DNA from: Anseranas semipalmata
Taxonomy: Eukaryota > Chordata > Aves > Anseriformes > Anseranatidae
Reading direction: 5' to 3'
DNA: 64,000 nt
Assembly (NCBI GenBank): GCA_013399115.1
Contig: VXAA01005610.1
Span: forward strand, 168,171 to 232,170
Under the pieces are notes generated by a model. It was not told where the DNA came from. It ran no database searches and saw only the letters and a program-made list of their open reading frames with translations. Position numbers and translations under genes: made by a program. Shown piece by piece: positions 32,309 through 43,909 of this stretch; position 1 is the first letter of the stretch; the number at the start of each line of letters is the position of its first letter.

Positions 32309-33670
32309 AGCCTTTGGGAAAGTTAGCCGGCAACAGCAGCTCTGGCTCCTCAGTGCATCTCGGCCAGCCTGCGGAGACTAGTGCCTTGAAGGTGGGACTT
32401 GACAGCCAAGAGGCAGCCCTGGGATTGAGAACCACAGCAGGCTTCCTCTAAGGATGATAGAAACTGTGAAGTACCGTGTGCCACAGGACTCCTCGCTGCA
32501 CGAGAGGCTTGTTTCTTCAAGCCTCCCCTGTTCAAAGCACTTTCCTGTGTTGAATTGTCGTTGTTTTCCTGTGTGATTGTTTTGCTGGTGAAGAGCAGCT
32601 GGGCACTCCTGCGGCGAGTGGAGGCAGACTCGTGCTCCCTGGCTCTGTGAATGTGGTTGAGCTGGGAGGATTCAGGCGGAGCTTCCGAGCACTTCTCACC
32701 CCTGCGGCTGTCTGGGACTTGCTGAATCCTGGGGAGTGGGAAGGGGGGAGAAGGGGCTTGTAGGATGGCTGCCCCTGGATGTATGGGAGCAGAAGCTGAT
32801 GCGCATCTGCGCTAGTAAGGGAGCTCATCTGCCTCATGGCACAGGGAGGGCTGGAGAGCAGTGGGTCCCGTCCATGCCTCCCTGGACACCTTCACCCCTT
32901 GCAACAAGCCTGGAGCTTTAAGGAGCCTTGAGAAAGCTGTGCTAAATGGGGAGAGTGCAGGTGACTAAACGCTGGCCTCCGCAGAGGATCTGTGCTCTGG
33001 AGAACTTGCATTACTGAGGGTGAAGGAGACATTTGCTGCTCTGGAGTGGCAGAGCTGCCTGCCAGGTCTCCCCGTGGGTGGGCAGAGGTGTTCTGGGGTC
33101 TTCATGCTGCAGGAAGAGGGGATGAAAGTGAAAACCAGCAGTAATGAAGGTCCCTGCTCAAGGGAGGTCACTGCTGTGGTGAAAATGCCTGCCGCGTTCC
33201 AGCCGTGAGCCTGGACAGCCTGGCAGGGGCTGGCTCCCCGGGGTGGGCTGGAGGGGGGGACTGGGACGGGACCCCTCTGCCTCACCGAGGGCTGGAGTTT
33301 GTGCGGAGCTGTGCTGGCTGTGCCCGCAGCTGGGTAGCGCTGCCTCAACACGATGCCTTAGAAGGTGAAGCGGTAACACGGGAACATTGATTGTAAAGCC
33401 TCTTGACAACAAAAGTGTTTGATTTGTGTTCTGTTGCAAAGGCTCTGGGTTGTATTGAAGAAGCCTATTTTCTTGTATCTGATGTAGAAACTCTATTTTC
33501 TTCCAAAGACACTATTTTTGCAGCTGTTTGGAGTTTGTATTTTATGTATGTATTGCAAAGCTTAAAGGAGGAATGTTAGCTTTGGAGTTGTCTTGTGTTT
33601 AGAGGGTTTTTTTGCAGATGCTGGTATTGCCAGTTAAAAGGAAAAATAATAAACTATTTCAGGCATCCAT
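32309..33670 (+). other. FAM117A: FAM117A 3'UTR
   Basis: From the TGA to just past the AATAAA at 33648, about 1.36 kb. The last 250 bp is T-rich with no other gene signature. The 3' end position is estimated from the hexamer. Confidence 0.75.
33648..33653 (+). terminator. FAM117A: FAM117A poly(A) signal AATAAA
   Basis: The only AATAAA between the FAM117A stop and the SLC35B1 CpG island. Preceded by the T-rich sequence usual for a 3' end. Confidence 0.75.
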
Positions 33671-33971
33671 AGTACCTCTTTTCTTTGGGATTTAATGTTA
33701 CCGAGCCTAAACTGGACTCTTGGGGGAGAGTTCAGCAGACAGATGTCAAAGCCGTGAGCGGGCTGACAGCCTGTTTTCTGCTGTAGCATCACCAGCTTGA
33801 GGCTGCGCTCTCGGAAGTCCTCTCGGAGCCCGGCTGGGTGCTGGCGGAGGCGGCTGATGCTGCCGGGCTGCCTCCGCCGGGTTTCCTCCCGCGCGGCCGC
33901 AGCTCGCAGCAGGGGCCGTGTCTCGGGTGCCCTGCGCGGTGCGGCCGGAGGCGAGGTCAACCCCGCCCGCC

Positions 33972-33982
33972 GCGCATGCGCA
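33972..33982. promoter_or_regulatory. NRF1 site GCGCATGCGCA
   Basis: Perfect NRF1 palindrome in the SLC35B1 promoter, about 170 bp before the gap. Motif evidence only. Confidence 0.6.
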
Positions 33983-34060
33983 CACCCCGCCCGAGTCGCT
34001 CAGGCGACGGCGGGAACGCCAAGCGGGCACCGCCCGCTGGCCCCACCCCCGGCCGAGCAG

Positions 34061-34065
34061 CCAAT
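34061..34065 (+). promoter_or_regulatory. CCAAT box
   Basis: GCAGCCAATCC, an NF-Y-type context, 80 bp upstream of the gap that should hold SLC35B1 exon 1. Confidence 0.5.
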
Positions 34066-34140
34066 CCCCGCGCTCCACATCTGCTTGCATCACCCCCAGG
34101 GCCGCGCTCGGTGAAGGCCCCCAGCCCGGGGCTGCCCCGG

Positions 34141-34556
34141 NNNNNNNNNNNNNNNNNNNNNNNNNNNNNNNNNNNNNNNNNNNNNNNNNNNNNNNNNNNN
34201 NNNNNNNNNNNNNNNNNNNNNNNNNNNNNNNNNNNNNNNNNNNNNNNNNNNNNNNNNNNNNNNNNNNNNNNNNNNNNNNNNNNNNNNNNNNNNNNNNNNN
34301 NNNNNNNNNNNNNNNNNNNNNNNNNNNNNNNNNNNNNNNNNNNNNNNNNNNNNNNNNNNNNNNNNNNNNNNNNNNNNNNNNNNNNNNNNNNNNNNNNNNN
34401 NNNNNNNNNNNNNNNNNNNNNNNNNNNNNNNNNNNNNNNNNNNNNNNNNNNNNNNNNNNNNNNNNNNNNNNNNNNNNNNNNNNNNNNNNNNNNNNNNNNN
34501 NNNNNNNNNNNNNNNNNNNNNNNNNNNNNNNNNNNNNNNNNNNNNNNNNNNNNNNN
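34141..34556 (+). other. SLC35B1: Assembly gap (416 N), expected to hold SLC35B1 exon 1
   Basis: The visible SLC35B1 sequence starts with the last base of a codon at 34613 and lacks the first transmembrane segment. Human SLC35B1 is 322 residues as I recall, and exons 2-9 here account for 287. The missing 35 fit one short first exon in this gap; the pyrimidine-rich sequence after the gap is the end of intron 1. Confidence 0.8.
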
Positions 34557-34612
34557 GGGGGTCCCGGCCCCGGGCGGCCCCGCCGCCGTCTCACCGTGTC
34601 CCGCTCTCGCAG

Positions 34613-34716
34613 CACGCGGGGGAAGTACGGCGACGGCGCCCAGCAGGAGAAGTTCACGTTCGCCCTGAGCCTGGTGTTCATCCAGTGCGTGATCAACGCC
34701 GCCTTCGCCAAGCTCC
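34613..34716 (+). CDS. SLC35B1: SLC35B1 exon 2
   Basis: 104 nt. The first base completes a codon from exon 1 (expected Ile), then [20 protein letters not shown] and [14 protein letters not shown]. Acceptor TCTCGCAG, donor CTCC then GTAAGT. Confidence 0.95.
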
Positions 34717-37700
34717 GTAAGTCGGGTCTGGAGCCTCCGGGTGGTTCTCGGGGAGCTGCGAGCCGGGTCTGGGCGTGCGGGGCTCCCTCTGCTCGTGAAC
34801 CCGGGCTGCGAGCCGCTCAGCTGGGTTGATTCCGGCTTTTTGGCAGCGGAGGGGACGGTCGCTTTCTGTCTCCTGGCAGAGAGTCGGAGCCGGTTGCCCC
34901 TCGCGCAGCTCTGGCATCCTTAAAGCGCTTCCTGATGCTGGTGGCTGTTCGCAGCTCTTCTGACCGCCTCCTCCTCGCCTTCCTTCCAGTGATCCGTTTC
35001 TTCGACTCCGTCAAGGTGGATCGGACTCAGAGCTGGCTGTACGCCGCTTGCTCGCTCTCCTATCTGGGCGCTATGGTTTCCAGCAACTCGGCTCTGCAGT
35101 TTGTCAACTATCCCACTCAGGTGACACGGGGCAGGCTCTGGGTGCGCCGGGGGGGACACGGAGGAGGCGGCGTTAAACGGGCACCTTGGCACTCAGCTAC
35201 CCCCCAGTGCTTGGGGTGTCCCAGAACCAGACCCTGGGCTGAGGAAGCTAATGCCACAGAGAACCCCTGGTGACCATTTCTGGGAGGGGAAATGTCAGGG
35301 AGGGAACCATGAGGAACCAGGCAGTGCTGTGTGTTGTAGAGAGCTGGTAAGAGGGCTCAGGCTGTTCCAGGAAGGGAGAACAATTTGTAGATGTTGTGGA
35401 GTTTGTTAATTGGGAGTTGGTGTTAACGGTTGAGGGCTTGAGACAATTTCTGAAACTTTCACCGTTAATTTAGTGGTTGATCAGTTGTAGTTTGTTTGTT
35501 TGTTTGTTTTTTGAAGAATCTGGGGTGTGTCAGGGTGGTCTGATCCAGTCCAGTCACCGTTGTATTGCCATGCTTGCTTTTGTTGCAGGCACGTATGTAG
35601 ATAGCCAGTTAATATATTCTTTCTCTTATAGGTCCTAGGCAAATCATGTAAGCCTATTCCAGGTAAGCAAATTTAATGCTTCTCCGTATATATTTGTGTG
35701 GATTTCTCATGCCCTCAACCAGTCTAAGGAGCTCAGCTGTAAGAATAGTGCCTCCTTTTCTCTCTGCTCTGTTGCAAGAAGAGCAAGTGGTGTGCTATAC
35801 CAGTGCTGTTCTGTTGGGCAAAGCTAAGTTCCCATGAGAGGATTTTGGGAACGGTTTGTGATGTTTCTTCTTTACAGTCATGCTTTTAGGAGTGACGTTG
35901 CTGCGGAAGAAGTATCCACTGGCCAAGTACCTCTGCGTCCTCTTGATAGTCACAGGCGTGGCCCTGTTTATGTATAAACCTAAAAAGGGGGCCGGAGGCG
36001 ATGACCACATCTTTGGCTATGGAGAGCTCCTTCTGGTGAGTACTGCCAGAGTACAGATAGCCCCGAGGCCGTGCTGTGGCAGGTCTGAGGAGGGATGAGC
36101 AGTGACAATACAGATCCAGCCACGTCCTTTGTACAGCAAGGACATCCCACTTCCATGGGATGGACATCTCATTGAGTTTGAAGGATGCACTCTTAAGCTG
36201 TGGCATGAGATCCATGCATGAGTACATGCACGTCCTTCTTTGCATGTCTTTTGAGGCCCTGTAATTGGTATTTAATAGGTGATTGGGATGTTTAAACGAG
36301 GAGGGGGGGTTGCTGAAGGTGTTCCCCACAGAGAAGGTTTTCTTTGCTTACTCACATCTCTGTCTCCTTTTCTCAGCTGCTGTCACTGACCTTGGACGGG
36401 CTGACAGGTGTATCGCAGGACCACATGAGAGCTCACTATCAAACGGGTTCCAATCACATGATGTTGAACGTTAATCTATGGTCTACGTTGTTCCTGGGAG
36501 CTGGTAAGGAACACCCTGGACAAAGTACAGCCACAGCATCCGGAGAGTGCCCTGTAACACCCTGTGGGAAGAGACGCTGTGTCCTGCTCCAAAAAGGGCC
36601 TAGAACACTTTTTGCAAAATAACTTTTAGTTTTTGTTTGTATATTAAATCAGTGTCTGGGTTGGTCAGTGCAGCTCTCCTAACGCCCACTAGAGGACGGT
36701 GCTTCATGCACAGTTTAACTACCCAGCACTTTCACTTCTGAAAAGTCCTCCCTGAAGCTGGCTCCTGCTGGGTTATGAATATAAACTGAAATTATACCAT
36801 GTAGGCAGTGGCTGCTTGGGCTGTCTCTGGGCTAATAATTCATATTTCTCATCTTAATCTTTCCTGCAGGGATACTGTTCACTGGAGAGCTCTGGGAGTT
36901 CTTGAGTTTTACTGAGCGCTACCCCGGCATCATTTACAATATCCTGCTGTTTGGCCTGACAAGTGCGCTGGGTCAGGTAAATGCACTTCCCTTGTTCTGC
37001 ACTCTTCACGGGGATTTGTTTGCACAGTTGGGACATGGCAGAGCAAGGCTGCCTCACTTTCTGTTGCTTTGGTTATTGCTTACTTTCCATACAGGCTACC
37101 TTCAGAATAAAATTGGTTTGAGGTTATATGCAAGTAATGAGGAGTTGAAATAGAATCTCTTAGCTCTGGCTTTCTGTCTTTTCATCTGAAAACATGGTCT
37201 GTGTTGCATTTTTGCCAGTCAGAGTTACAAAAGGCATCTGTTTGTTTTTTACAGAGTTTTATTTTCATGACTGTGGTATACTTTGGACCCCTGACTTGTT
37301 CCATCATCACCACAACGCGCAAGTTCTTCACCATTTTAGCATCTGTCATTCTGTTTGCCAATCCCATCAGTACAATGCAATGGGTGGGGACAGTCCTGGT
37401 GTTCTTGGGTAAGTCTGGAGAGCAAACATCCGAGGTCTTTCTTCTATTAACTTAAATAGAGATAACGTATGGCGAGGGGAGAGCTAATGTGATGCTAGTC
37501 AAAAAATGTAATTGTATCGAACGCTGCTGATGGAAAAGCGTGCTAGTAGCCTTAGCAGAGAGGAAAAGAGGGACGTGATTTCTAGCAGATCTGCTTAGTC
37601 TTTTTTTTTTTCCCCACACACACCTGATGAGTCACTGCCACTGAGTGACCATTAATAAGTTGGTGTTGTTAAGCTGATTTTTCACAGAGTTCCTTGTATA

Positions 37701-37813
37701 ACAGTTGTTTAAAGGATGTGAAGAAATTTTCCACGCACATGGATTATTTTCTCTTTGCAGGCCTTGGACTTGATGCCAAATTTGGAAAGGGAGTAAAGAA
37801 GACATCACATTGA
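34613..37813 (+). CDS. SLC35B1: SLC35B1 (ER ATP/ADP exchanger AXER), coding exons 2-9
   Basis: Eight exons (34613-34716, 34990-35120, 35632-35662, 35878-36035, 36377-36503, 36870-36976, 37255-37408, 37761-37813) join in phase to 287 residues plus stop, nearly identical to vertebrate SLC35B1. This is a nucleotide-sugar-transporter-family protein of the ER membrane, shown to exchange ADP for ATP and so fuel BiP. Recognised blocks: [36 protein letters not shown], the [20 protein letters not shown] motif, [80 protein letters not shown]. About nine hydrophobic segments are visible; the first membrane segment is in the gap. The C-terminus KKTSH carries the dilysine-like ER retention signal. No internal indel relative to the human length as recalled. 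Confidence 0.97.
34990..35120 (+). CDS. SLC35B1: SLC35B1 exon 3
   Basis: 131 nt. Encodes [20 protein letters not shown] then [20 protein letters not shown] and PTQ. Donor CAG then GTGACA. Confidence 0.97.
35121..35631 (+). other. SLC35B1: SLC35B1 intron 3
   Basis: 511 bp. Contains a (GTTT)n simple repeat near 35490-35512. No other feature recognised. Confidence 0.85.
35632..35662 (+). CDS. SLC35B1: SLC35B1 exon 4 (31-nt microexon)
   Basis: 31 nt encoding [10 protein letters not shown] plus one base. Acceptor CTTATAG, donor CCAG then GTAAGC. The sequence is the conserved substrate-path motif of the NST family, so the exon must be included. Its length is not a multiple of three. Confidence 0.95.
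35878..36035 (+). CDS. SLC35B1: SLC35B1 exon 5
   Basis: 158 nt encoding [20 protein letters not shown], then [20 protein letters not shown] and GYGELLL. The loop GAGGDDHIF differs from the human loop. Donor CTG then GTGAGT. Confidence 0.97.
36036..36376 (+). other. SLC35B1: SLC35B1 intron 5
   Basis: 341 bp, GTGAGT to TCTCAG. Nothing else recognised. Confidence 0.85.
36377..36503 (+). CDS. SLC35B1: SLC35B1 exon 6
   Basis: 127 nt encoding [20 protein letters not shown] and [20 protein letters not shown] then GA. Invariant in vertebrate SLC35B1 as recalled. Donor GCTG then GTAAGG. Confidence 0.97.
36504..36869 (+). other. SLC35B1: SLC35B1 intron 6
   Basis: 366 bp, GTAAGG to CTGCAG. Contains a loosely CTCF-like CCACTAGAGGACGG at 36686-36699. 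Confidence 0.8.
36870..36976 (+). CDS. SLC35B1: SLC35B1 exon 7
   Basis: 107 nt encoding [20 protein letters not shown] and [15 protein letters not shown]. Donor CAG then GTAAAT. Confidence 0.97.
37255..37408 (+). CDS. SLC35B1: SLC35B1 exon 8
   Basis: 154 nt encoding [40 protein letters not shown] and [11 protein letters not shown]. Contains the TTRKFFT motif before a late membrane segment. Donor TTGG then GTAAGT. Confidence 0.97.
37409..37760 (+). other. SLC35B1: SLC35B1 intron 8
   Basis: 352 bp, GTAAGT to TTTGCAG. Contains a short T-run. Nothing else recognised. Confidence 0.85.
37761..37813 (+). CDS. SLC35B1: SLC35B1 exon 9 (terminal coding exon)
   Basis: 53 nt encoding [17 protein letters not shown] and TGA at 37811-37813. 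The ending KKTSH is the dilysine-like ER signal. Confidence 0.97.
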
Positions 37814-38115
37814 GGAGATGGTTGATCTCTGCAGTTGGAATGAACTTTTAATTTATTGTCTTGTACCTCAAAATCTGTTATGAAACTGGACTCAGGATAG
37901 GTAATTAGAAGGGGAATGTTTGTTTTTTTTTTTTTTAGTTTTTTAATTCTGAATTGTCTTTGAGTGTAATACTTTTAGTTTTAATTGTAACCAAGCATTT
38001 ATTTTTTTTTTTCTGTAAACAAAGCTGCTTTACTAGATCCAAGCAGCAGGATGAAATTCTTGCCTTAACAGGAAAAAAAATTCATATCTTTATTAAAGAA
38101 AAGGAGACAATGGCC
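37814..38115 (+). other. SLC35B1: SLC35B1 3'UTR (short form)
   Basis: From the stop to about 20 bp past ATTAAA at 38092-38097. Contains T-runs. A second ATTAAA at 38891-38896 would give a longer form of about 1.1 kb. Confidence 0.6.
38092..38097 (+). terminator. SLC35B1: SLC35B1 poly(A) signal ATTAAA
   Basis: First hexamer variant after the stop, in A-rich context. An alternative ATTAAA lies at 38891-38896. No AATAAA lies between. Confidence 0.5.
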
Positions 38116-41100
38116 ACTTTTCCAGAACTTTAATTCCAGTACCATTGGCTGACCATGGGGAGAAACAACACACCTCTCTCCAAGGAGAGGGCTGGTCTTA
38201 GAATTACATTAGCTCTTTGGTGCAGCCTGGAAAGATCCCTGGATTAAATGCCTGTGTCGAAGAGAACCCCCTCTTCTGATTGATTGTATGATTTTTTTTT
38301 TTTTCCATAACTGAGTTGGTGGAGCAGCCATCGGACATTCTTCCATTAATATAGTATGTGTAAACATTGAGTTGCTTTATATTCTTTATGTGAGCCCTTC
38401 TAAAACAGAAGCAACTCTTGGCATATGTGAAAGTTTACAGGAAACCTGTTTAACCACTGGGGCTGAAATTAATTCTTTTCTTCCCCCCCCTGCTGATGAA
38501 GGAACGGGACCCTCTGCTGCTAAAGCCGTGCCAAGGTTGTGTGACAACGGCTTCTAAATGTTGAAAGGACCCTTGTTAATTAACCACCATCATGATGAGC
38601 TTTTGAACACCCGCTCCTGAGCACAGGCTAGGTCCCCAGTGTTGTAGGGGGAGGAGTTGTTATCATAATGATGCCTTCAGAGTTGGAGAGCAAAATTCTC
38701 CAAAGAACAAACTTTACACATGAAAGCACGTTTATACCAGCTGTCGCTTGGTCTCCATCTGTTCTGTGGCTTTGGCCTTTTGCCCTTCCAGATGGGATCT
38801 TGATCTCTTTCCTGAGCGGCTGTTGTAAGTCTCCTTTTCTAGCCCCTGCTACTCCCACTCCTCCAGTGTTTCTTACAACTTTTTTTGGGCATTAAATTTG
38901 TTTTTCATTTAGTCTGTCTTGCTATCCTATAGGTCTTCTCAAACAACACATTTCTTGCAAAATTAAACCCGAGGATATTAAAGGGTTTTTCTCTGTCACC
39001 TTCACCTCTTTACTAACTTGCATTGCCTTAAAGGTCAAGTGATAAGTAGCAAACAAACGTTCTCAGTAGTAGAGAACTCTGAAGTACAAGCTTCTGCGAC
39101 TTAATTCCATGAATGCTGCCTGATGAGCACCATGTGCTGGCATCTGCTACTGTATGAAGATTCCAGCTTCCCTGAAGACTTACCCTTCACAGTATTTCTA
39201 AGGTAATGAATGCTATTTCCATTTTATAAAAGGGAGCAGAGAAATCGAATGACTTGTTCATGAACACTGTGTCATAGATAGGAATTAATTATCTTGTGTG
39301 TTTCAATCATAAAACCATCTTTTCTCTGTTTGTAGGATGTAGTGCTAAGGGATAGAGGAGTGTATCTTAAATTTAACCAATTCTCAAACTTAGTAACCAA
39401 AGTCAGCAAAAATACTCTAAGAGTTTTGCAGGCTTGTTTTCCCTCCTATTAAATTAGTAATCTAATCTAGGAATAGATGCCCTGTTACTGTGCAAACATG
39501 AACACCTCAAAAATGCACTATAAACTACTCCCTCAGCCATCTACCTCCACATGATCATTGTGAAAACTCTGTTCAAACATGTCATCTGTTCAGAGTCATG
39601 GCTTTTCCAAACCACAACTCTACTCTAGAGCGCATGCTACAAGTAAAATGGAGTCATTCTATTTTGATTCCATAGAAGTATACTTACTTATTAGAAGGAA
39701 TTTTTCAGTGACCAAAGCTCTTAAGAAAGTGTATGATCAGAAATTGAGGGACCGAGATAGCTGCAGCCTTTCTCTACTGCTCTGTCAGCCTGTTATCAGT
39801 GATCTCCTTTATTTACAGCATCTCAACCCAAGTTGCCTCTTGAGGGCTGGGCAGGAGGAGGTAACTTCCAAGCTAGTTCTGTGCTAGGAAGACTGCTCTT
39901 CCTGCACTGTTCTCCCCCTCTTGCCCCAAGTCTAGGTGTAGCTCTAGGAGAGACAGTGTATTAAAAAAATAAACCATGAAACAAAGACTTTGTGTTGCTA
40001 ATTGTTCCCTTAACCGTTGAAAAGAAGCTACCATAGGCTTAAGGGACCTTTTGGTCAAATGCACAGGTCTGTCCCCTTCCCCACACTGCAGCAGCCTGGA
40101 GGACCCGCAGAAAGAAGAATGTTGGGAGCTTTCTAGGGCCTATTTTCTAAGCCAAGATTTATCTTTACCAGTATCTTCAACTTGTCTGTATTCAGAGCAC
40201 AGATTTAAAGATCAGTCTGCCAAGAAAGAAAATAAAGGAGATTTTCTCTCTCCTGATTTCTGCAAGCTGCCTTGACCCACTTTAGCTCTAAAGCCTATTC
40301 CTGGTATGGCTCCAACTTGGTTCTTGCTGCACCTCCAAATCTTAGTCAATAAGAAATTCCAAAACAAAGGCAGTTCTTGTACCTGCCTTGAGTCTGAATC
40401 CTTTGGATTTCCTTGGACAGCTTGCTGTCTTTGCTCCAGACCTCATGTACTGCGAGATCCCAGAGGAGGCTACAAAAGCAATTCAGGAAGCTATTTTCAA
40501 ATCAGCACTGGCTTTTCTTCTTGGATGGTTTTAACAACACTGCCACAAAACAGGTCTCCAGCTCTGAGCTGCCAAGAGGAGTGCTGTAATAGCTCTTCCC
40601 AGTGACAGACTGGTTACCACATTCTCAGAAGCCTGCTTGCTGGTGGCTTTTGGTGTATGCTGCTGCTTGAGTTTAGCTATCTCTAGATAAAGACAGGCAA
40701 ACCCCAAAGGAACTGGGTTAGGGTCTAATAAAGTTTTCATCCCGTGTTACTTTTTCCTGTTAGAAATGTTAACTCTTCTCAGAGGCACCTTTTGCAGAGG
40801 AATAACTGTTTAATAGTCGGTTTTGGCTCTGTTCTTTTTTCATAAAGTGTATCTTCAACCAGAGGGCAGAAGGCAGAGATTCAATCAGAATGCTTTAATT
40901 TCTGCTGACGTGTCAGAAAAGGCTTCCTGTCTTCAACTAAGAGATTAGTAATCTACAAAGCATTGACAGAGCTTATTTTAGTTTTCTAGATACTGCACAA
41001 CATCTAGGGTATGGCTGTGCAAAGGAATCTTTGACTTAATTATTGCTGTCCAATTATATCTTGCTTATTGAAAGAAGGAAGTATTTTGTGGTAGCATGTG

Positions 41101-41723
41101 CACCTATAAGCAGTTTAGAGGCCTCAAAGATTAAAGCACAGTGCCCAGGTTCTTTGCCAACAGTCTGGGCTTCACCAGTTCTGCTGCCTTAGTCTGTGTG
41201 TGTCTCGGCTTTTTTAGACATTCTCCAGTTTACCAGAGATAAACTAGGTGCAAATCTAGTTCGGTTAAATCAACCAAACAAAAAAATCTTTTTCTTTTTA
41301 GTCCTGTGTGCTTGATTTGTCACTTATGTTTCTTTCTCCAGCTGCAAGCAAACAATAGTTTTATTGTGATGGTGAAATATTTTCCGAAATGAAAATCTTA
41401 AGTGTAAACCCTCACCCTTTACAGCCACAATGGTAGGTGCTTTGAATGCCTGCTGTGTAACGTTTTTAGTTTGGGCTGACTTGCCAAGGAGTCACTAAAA
41501 GGAGTACTTGTGGCTTGCTCCTTCGCTAGAAGATGAGTAGTCTTTCTCTGAGTAGAAGAGGAAATCAGTTGAGGAGGAGATGAATTTATTAAGTGCCTTA
41601 GACAAAGCCCTGCAAATGCAAACTACAAAGGTCAGACAAGTTATGAAACCATCCCATCTTCCTCTCTTCTTTCTGTTGGGTCCAGAGTCCCAGCCCTGAG
41701 TCAGTTTATGATTCAGCCAGTTA

Positions 41724-41737
41724 CCAGCAGGGGGAAC
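41724..41737 (+). promoter_or_regulatory. CTCF-like site CCAGCAGGGGGAAC
   Basis: Matches the CTCF core CCAGCAGGGGGCGC at the first 11 positions and departs at the last three. A candidate insulator between SLC35B1 and SPOP. A motif score is needed; core match only. Confidence 0.3.
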
Positions 41738-42262
41738 TCTTATTTCAATAATTTTCAAAAAATATGAGGAAAAACAACAAAAAATGCTCCTTGTCTAATT
41801 AGCAGTAGAATTGTACTTCTAAAGTCTTTGTGCTTACTGTAAAAATATAATGTAGAAATCAAGATCTTCCTCCATTTTTATTTCACTTAATTTTTTGACC
41901 ATCAGCAGAGAAGTGAAGTTGTGAGAAGCTTTAAGACAATCACTATCTCTTCAGCAGGATAGCCCTTCATTACAAATACAATGTGTATAAAGAAGTATGT
42001 GTGCACCTGCCTGTCCTCTTGTCCTCATGTAACACAAATAGCTGGCTCCCTGCACAGCAGCAGCCATAAGCATCACAGTTGATGTTTTCGAAAACATTTC
42101 TGCCAGAATTCTCCTAGGAACCTTGTCAGTTCTTGGTGGTTCCAGGGAGATGAGAAGTCATGCACATACTGAGAATAAACAGCAGATTACATTGCTGCAG
42201 TGTTTGTGCCTGTTGTCCCTCCAGGAGGAACTCGTTGATGTATCAGCTAAGAAAGGTGAAGT

Positions 42263-42268
42263 TTTATT
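42263..42268 (-). terminator. AATAAA on the - strand
   Basis: TTTATT on + reads AATAAA on -. It could end a - strand transcript whose last coding exon would be 43910-43978, giving a 3'UTR of about 1.6 kb. Isolated motif. Confidence 0.15.
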
Positions 42269-43909
42269 TCATAGCTAACTGAGACATGGCATCCGCAGGG
42301 GGGAACACTTGGCAGCTGCTTTCCTTTTCCTTTCATCTTCCTTGTCTTTACGAGCTCCCTCTGCAACTCCATCAACAGATGTTTAAAAAATATAAAATGT
42401 TTAGAGAGCATATAGAATAAGTTAGGTGGTACCGTATGTACATACATTTTGTAGAGGTGCGTATAACTGTTCAACACTGGTAATTTGGTGGTCACAGGAC
42501 AGTAAAGACATGCTCAAATGACAATAGTTTATGGGATAATGAAGCTACGGTACTGCTTTGAAATCAATGAGTTACCAATCTTAAAGATACCATTTAAAAA
42601 AAACAAACCATCACCTTAATGGTAATTCTTCACGAACAATTAGGAGTCTTTCTGTGCCACTCAGTTAAGAACCAGTGATTATGGGAGCTTAACCTGCAGG
42701 CTTCCACATGCTCTTGCAAAGGAAACAGGAATTCCTATCTGATTTCTCAATGTGATAAGTACATGAGAATCAAAATAGCACCTATCAGGGAAAATACATG
42801 CAAGCTTTAGAGTCCCATATCAGCATGTGGAAAGTTTGTCAGCACAACAGGGAGGGGATGTGCATTTGAAATATATATTCTAATAATAAAGTTTCATACT
42901 CAGATTTACAGTTCATAACTAACAGAATTTCAGCAACAGTGAGCGTGGGATGCATCTGAAGAACAGGAATAGCAATAATTACCTCAAACTGAAATTGCTA
43001 CAGCTGGATGTCACTGTGCAATGAGGTGTTTACAGTTTTAAATATTTTAAGGAAAAAATTAAAATGAAAATTGCATTTAAGGCTGCAGAATTAAATTAGC
43101 AGCAAAAATAGTAATTTTTTTCCCCTGCTCTTGATGCTTTTCTGCGGTGCTTGCGTTGTCATTCTCCTTTTTGTATATACATATGCACACAGGCTCCTGA
43201 CCACTTCTAATATATTCTTAATCATTGCAGTTCAGTTACTTAGTTAAGCTAACAGTCCATTTCCAAAAATTTTTATGAACAATTAAGCTGGTTTAAAAAA
43301 AGTGTTCTGAAGACATGTTTTTCATACACTGTATGGTGCATGTTGAAATACTGACTCATTTAGCAGAGGAGTTTTGCTAGGAGAATGAACAAAAAACAAA
43401 ACAAACAAAACCAAACTAAAACAGACTGTCAGACTGGGGGGGCAGGTGGGATGTATGTTTTTTTTTTTTTCCCCCTCCATTAGGTTCAGGTCCTTTACTG
43501 AGTCTTCAGTTACTCCAAGGGTAGCACACATGTGCAGCATTAGGCATTCCTAAGAGCAGTTCTATTAGCACAGCTCAGATGCGAAAGAATCCATAAAAAT
43601 TAAAATCCAGCCAGGCCAGTCATGGAAACCTTCCATCACTTGGAACAACAACTAAGTCTTCTGCTTGCCTAAAACTTGAAAAGTGGAGTGGGAATAAAAT
43701 GAAATATTTTATAGGCATACGTAATTTTGGGGACAGCAAGGGAAGATTTGCATAATGGTTGTACATAGAGGTTGTATTTCTGCAGGTGGGACAAGCATGC
43801 CACACGTCTTCATAAAATGTTATTTTCCTTTTCCCTTTAAACGCAGGCTTTTATACAAGGCTACACTAAGGAATTTTGCAGTGGCCCTGGAATACGAATA
43901 GAGGGCATG

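Larger units (their letters stand above)
33790..34760 (+). promoter_or_regulatory. SLC35B1: CpG island, SLC35B1 promoter
   Basis: CpG-dense sequence starting about 130 bp after the FAM117A poly(A) signal and spanning the 416-bp gap and SLC35B1 exon 2. Contains one perfect NRF1 palindrome, one CCAAT box and GC boxes. Unlike the other three islands it has no homotypic array in its visible part. Confidence 0.8.

Noticed and set aside
42275..42380. Lysine-rich - strand frame ending seven bases before AATAAA
   Set aside because: Opens right after a stop, lacks a credible acceptor, and the hexamer is too close to the stop for a normal 3'UTR.
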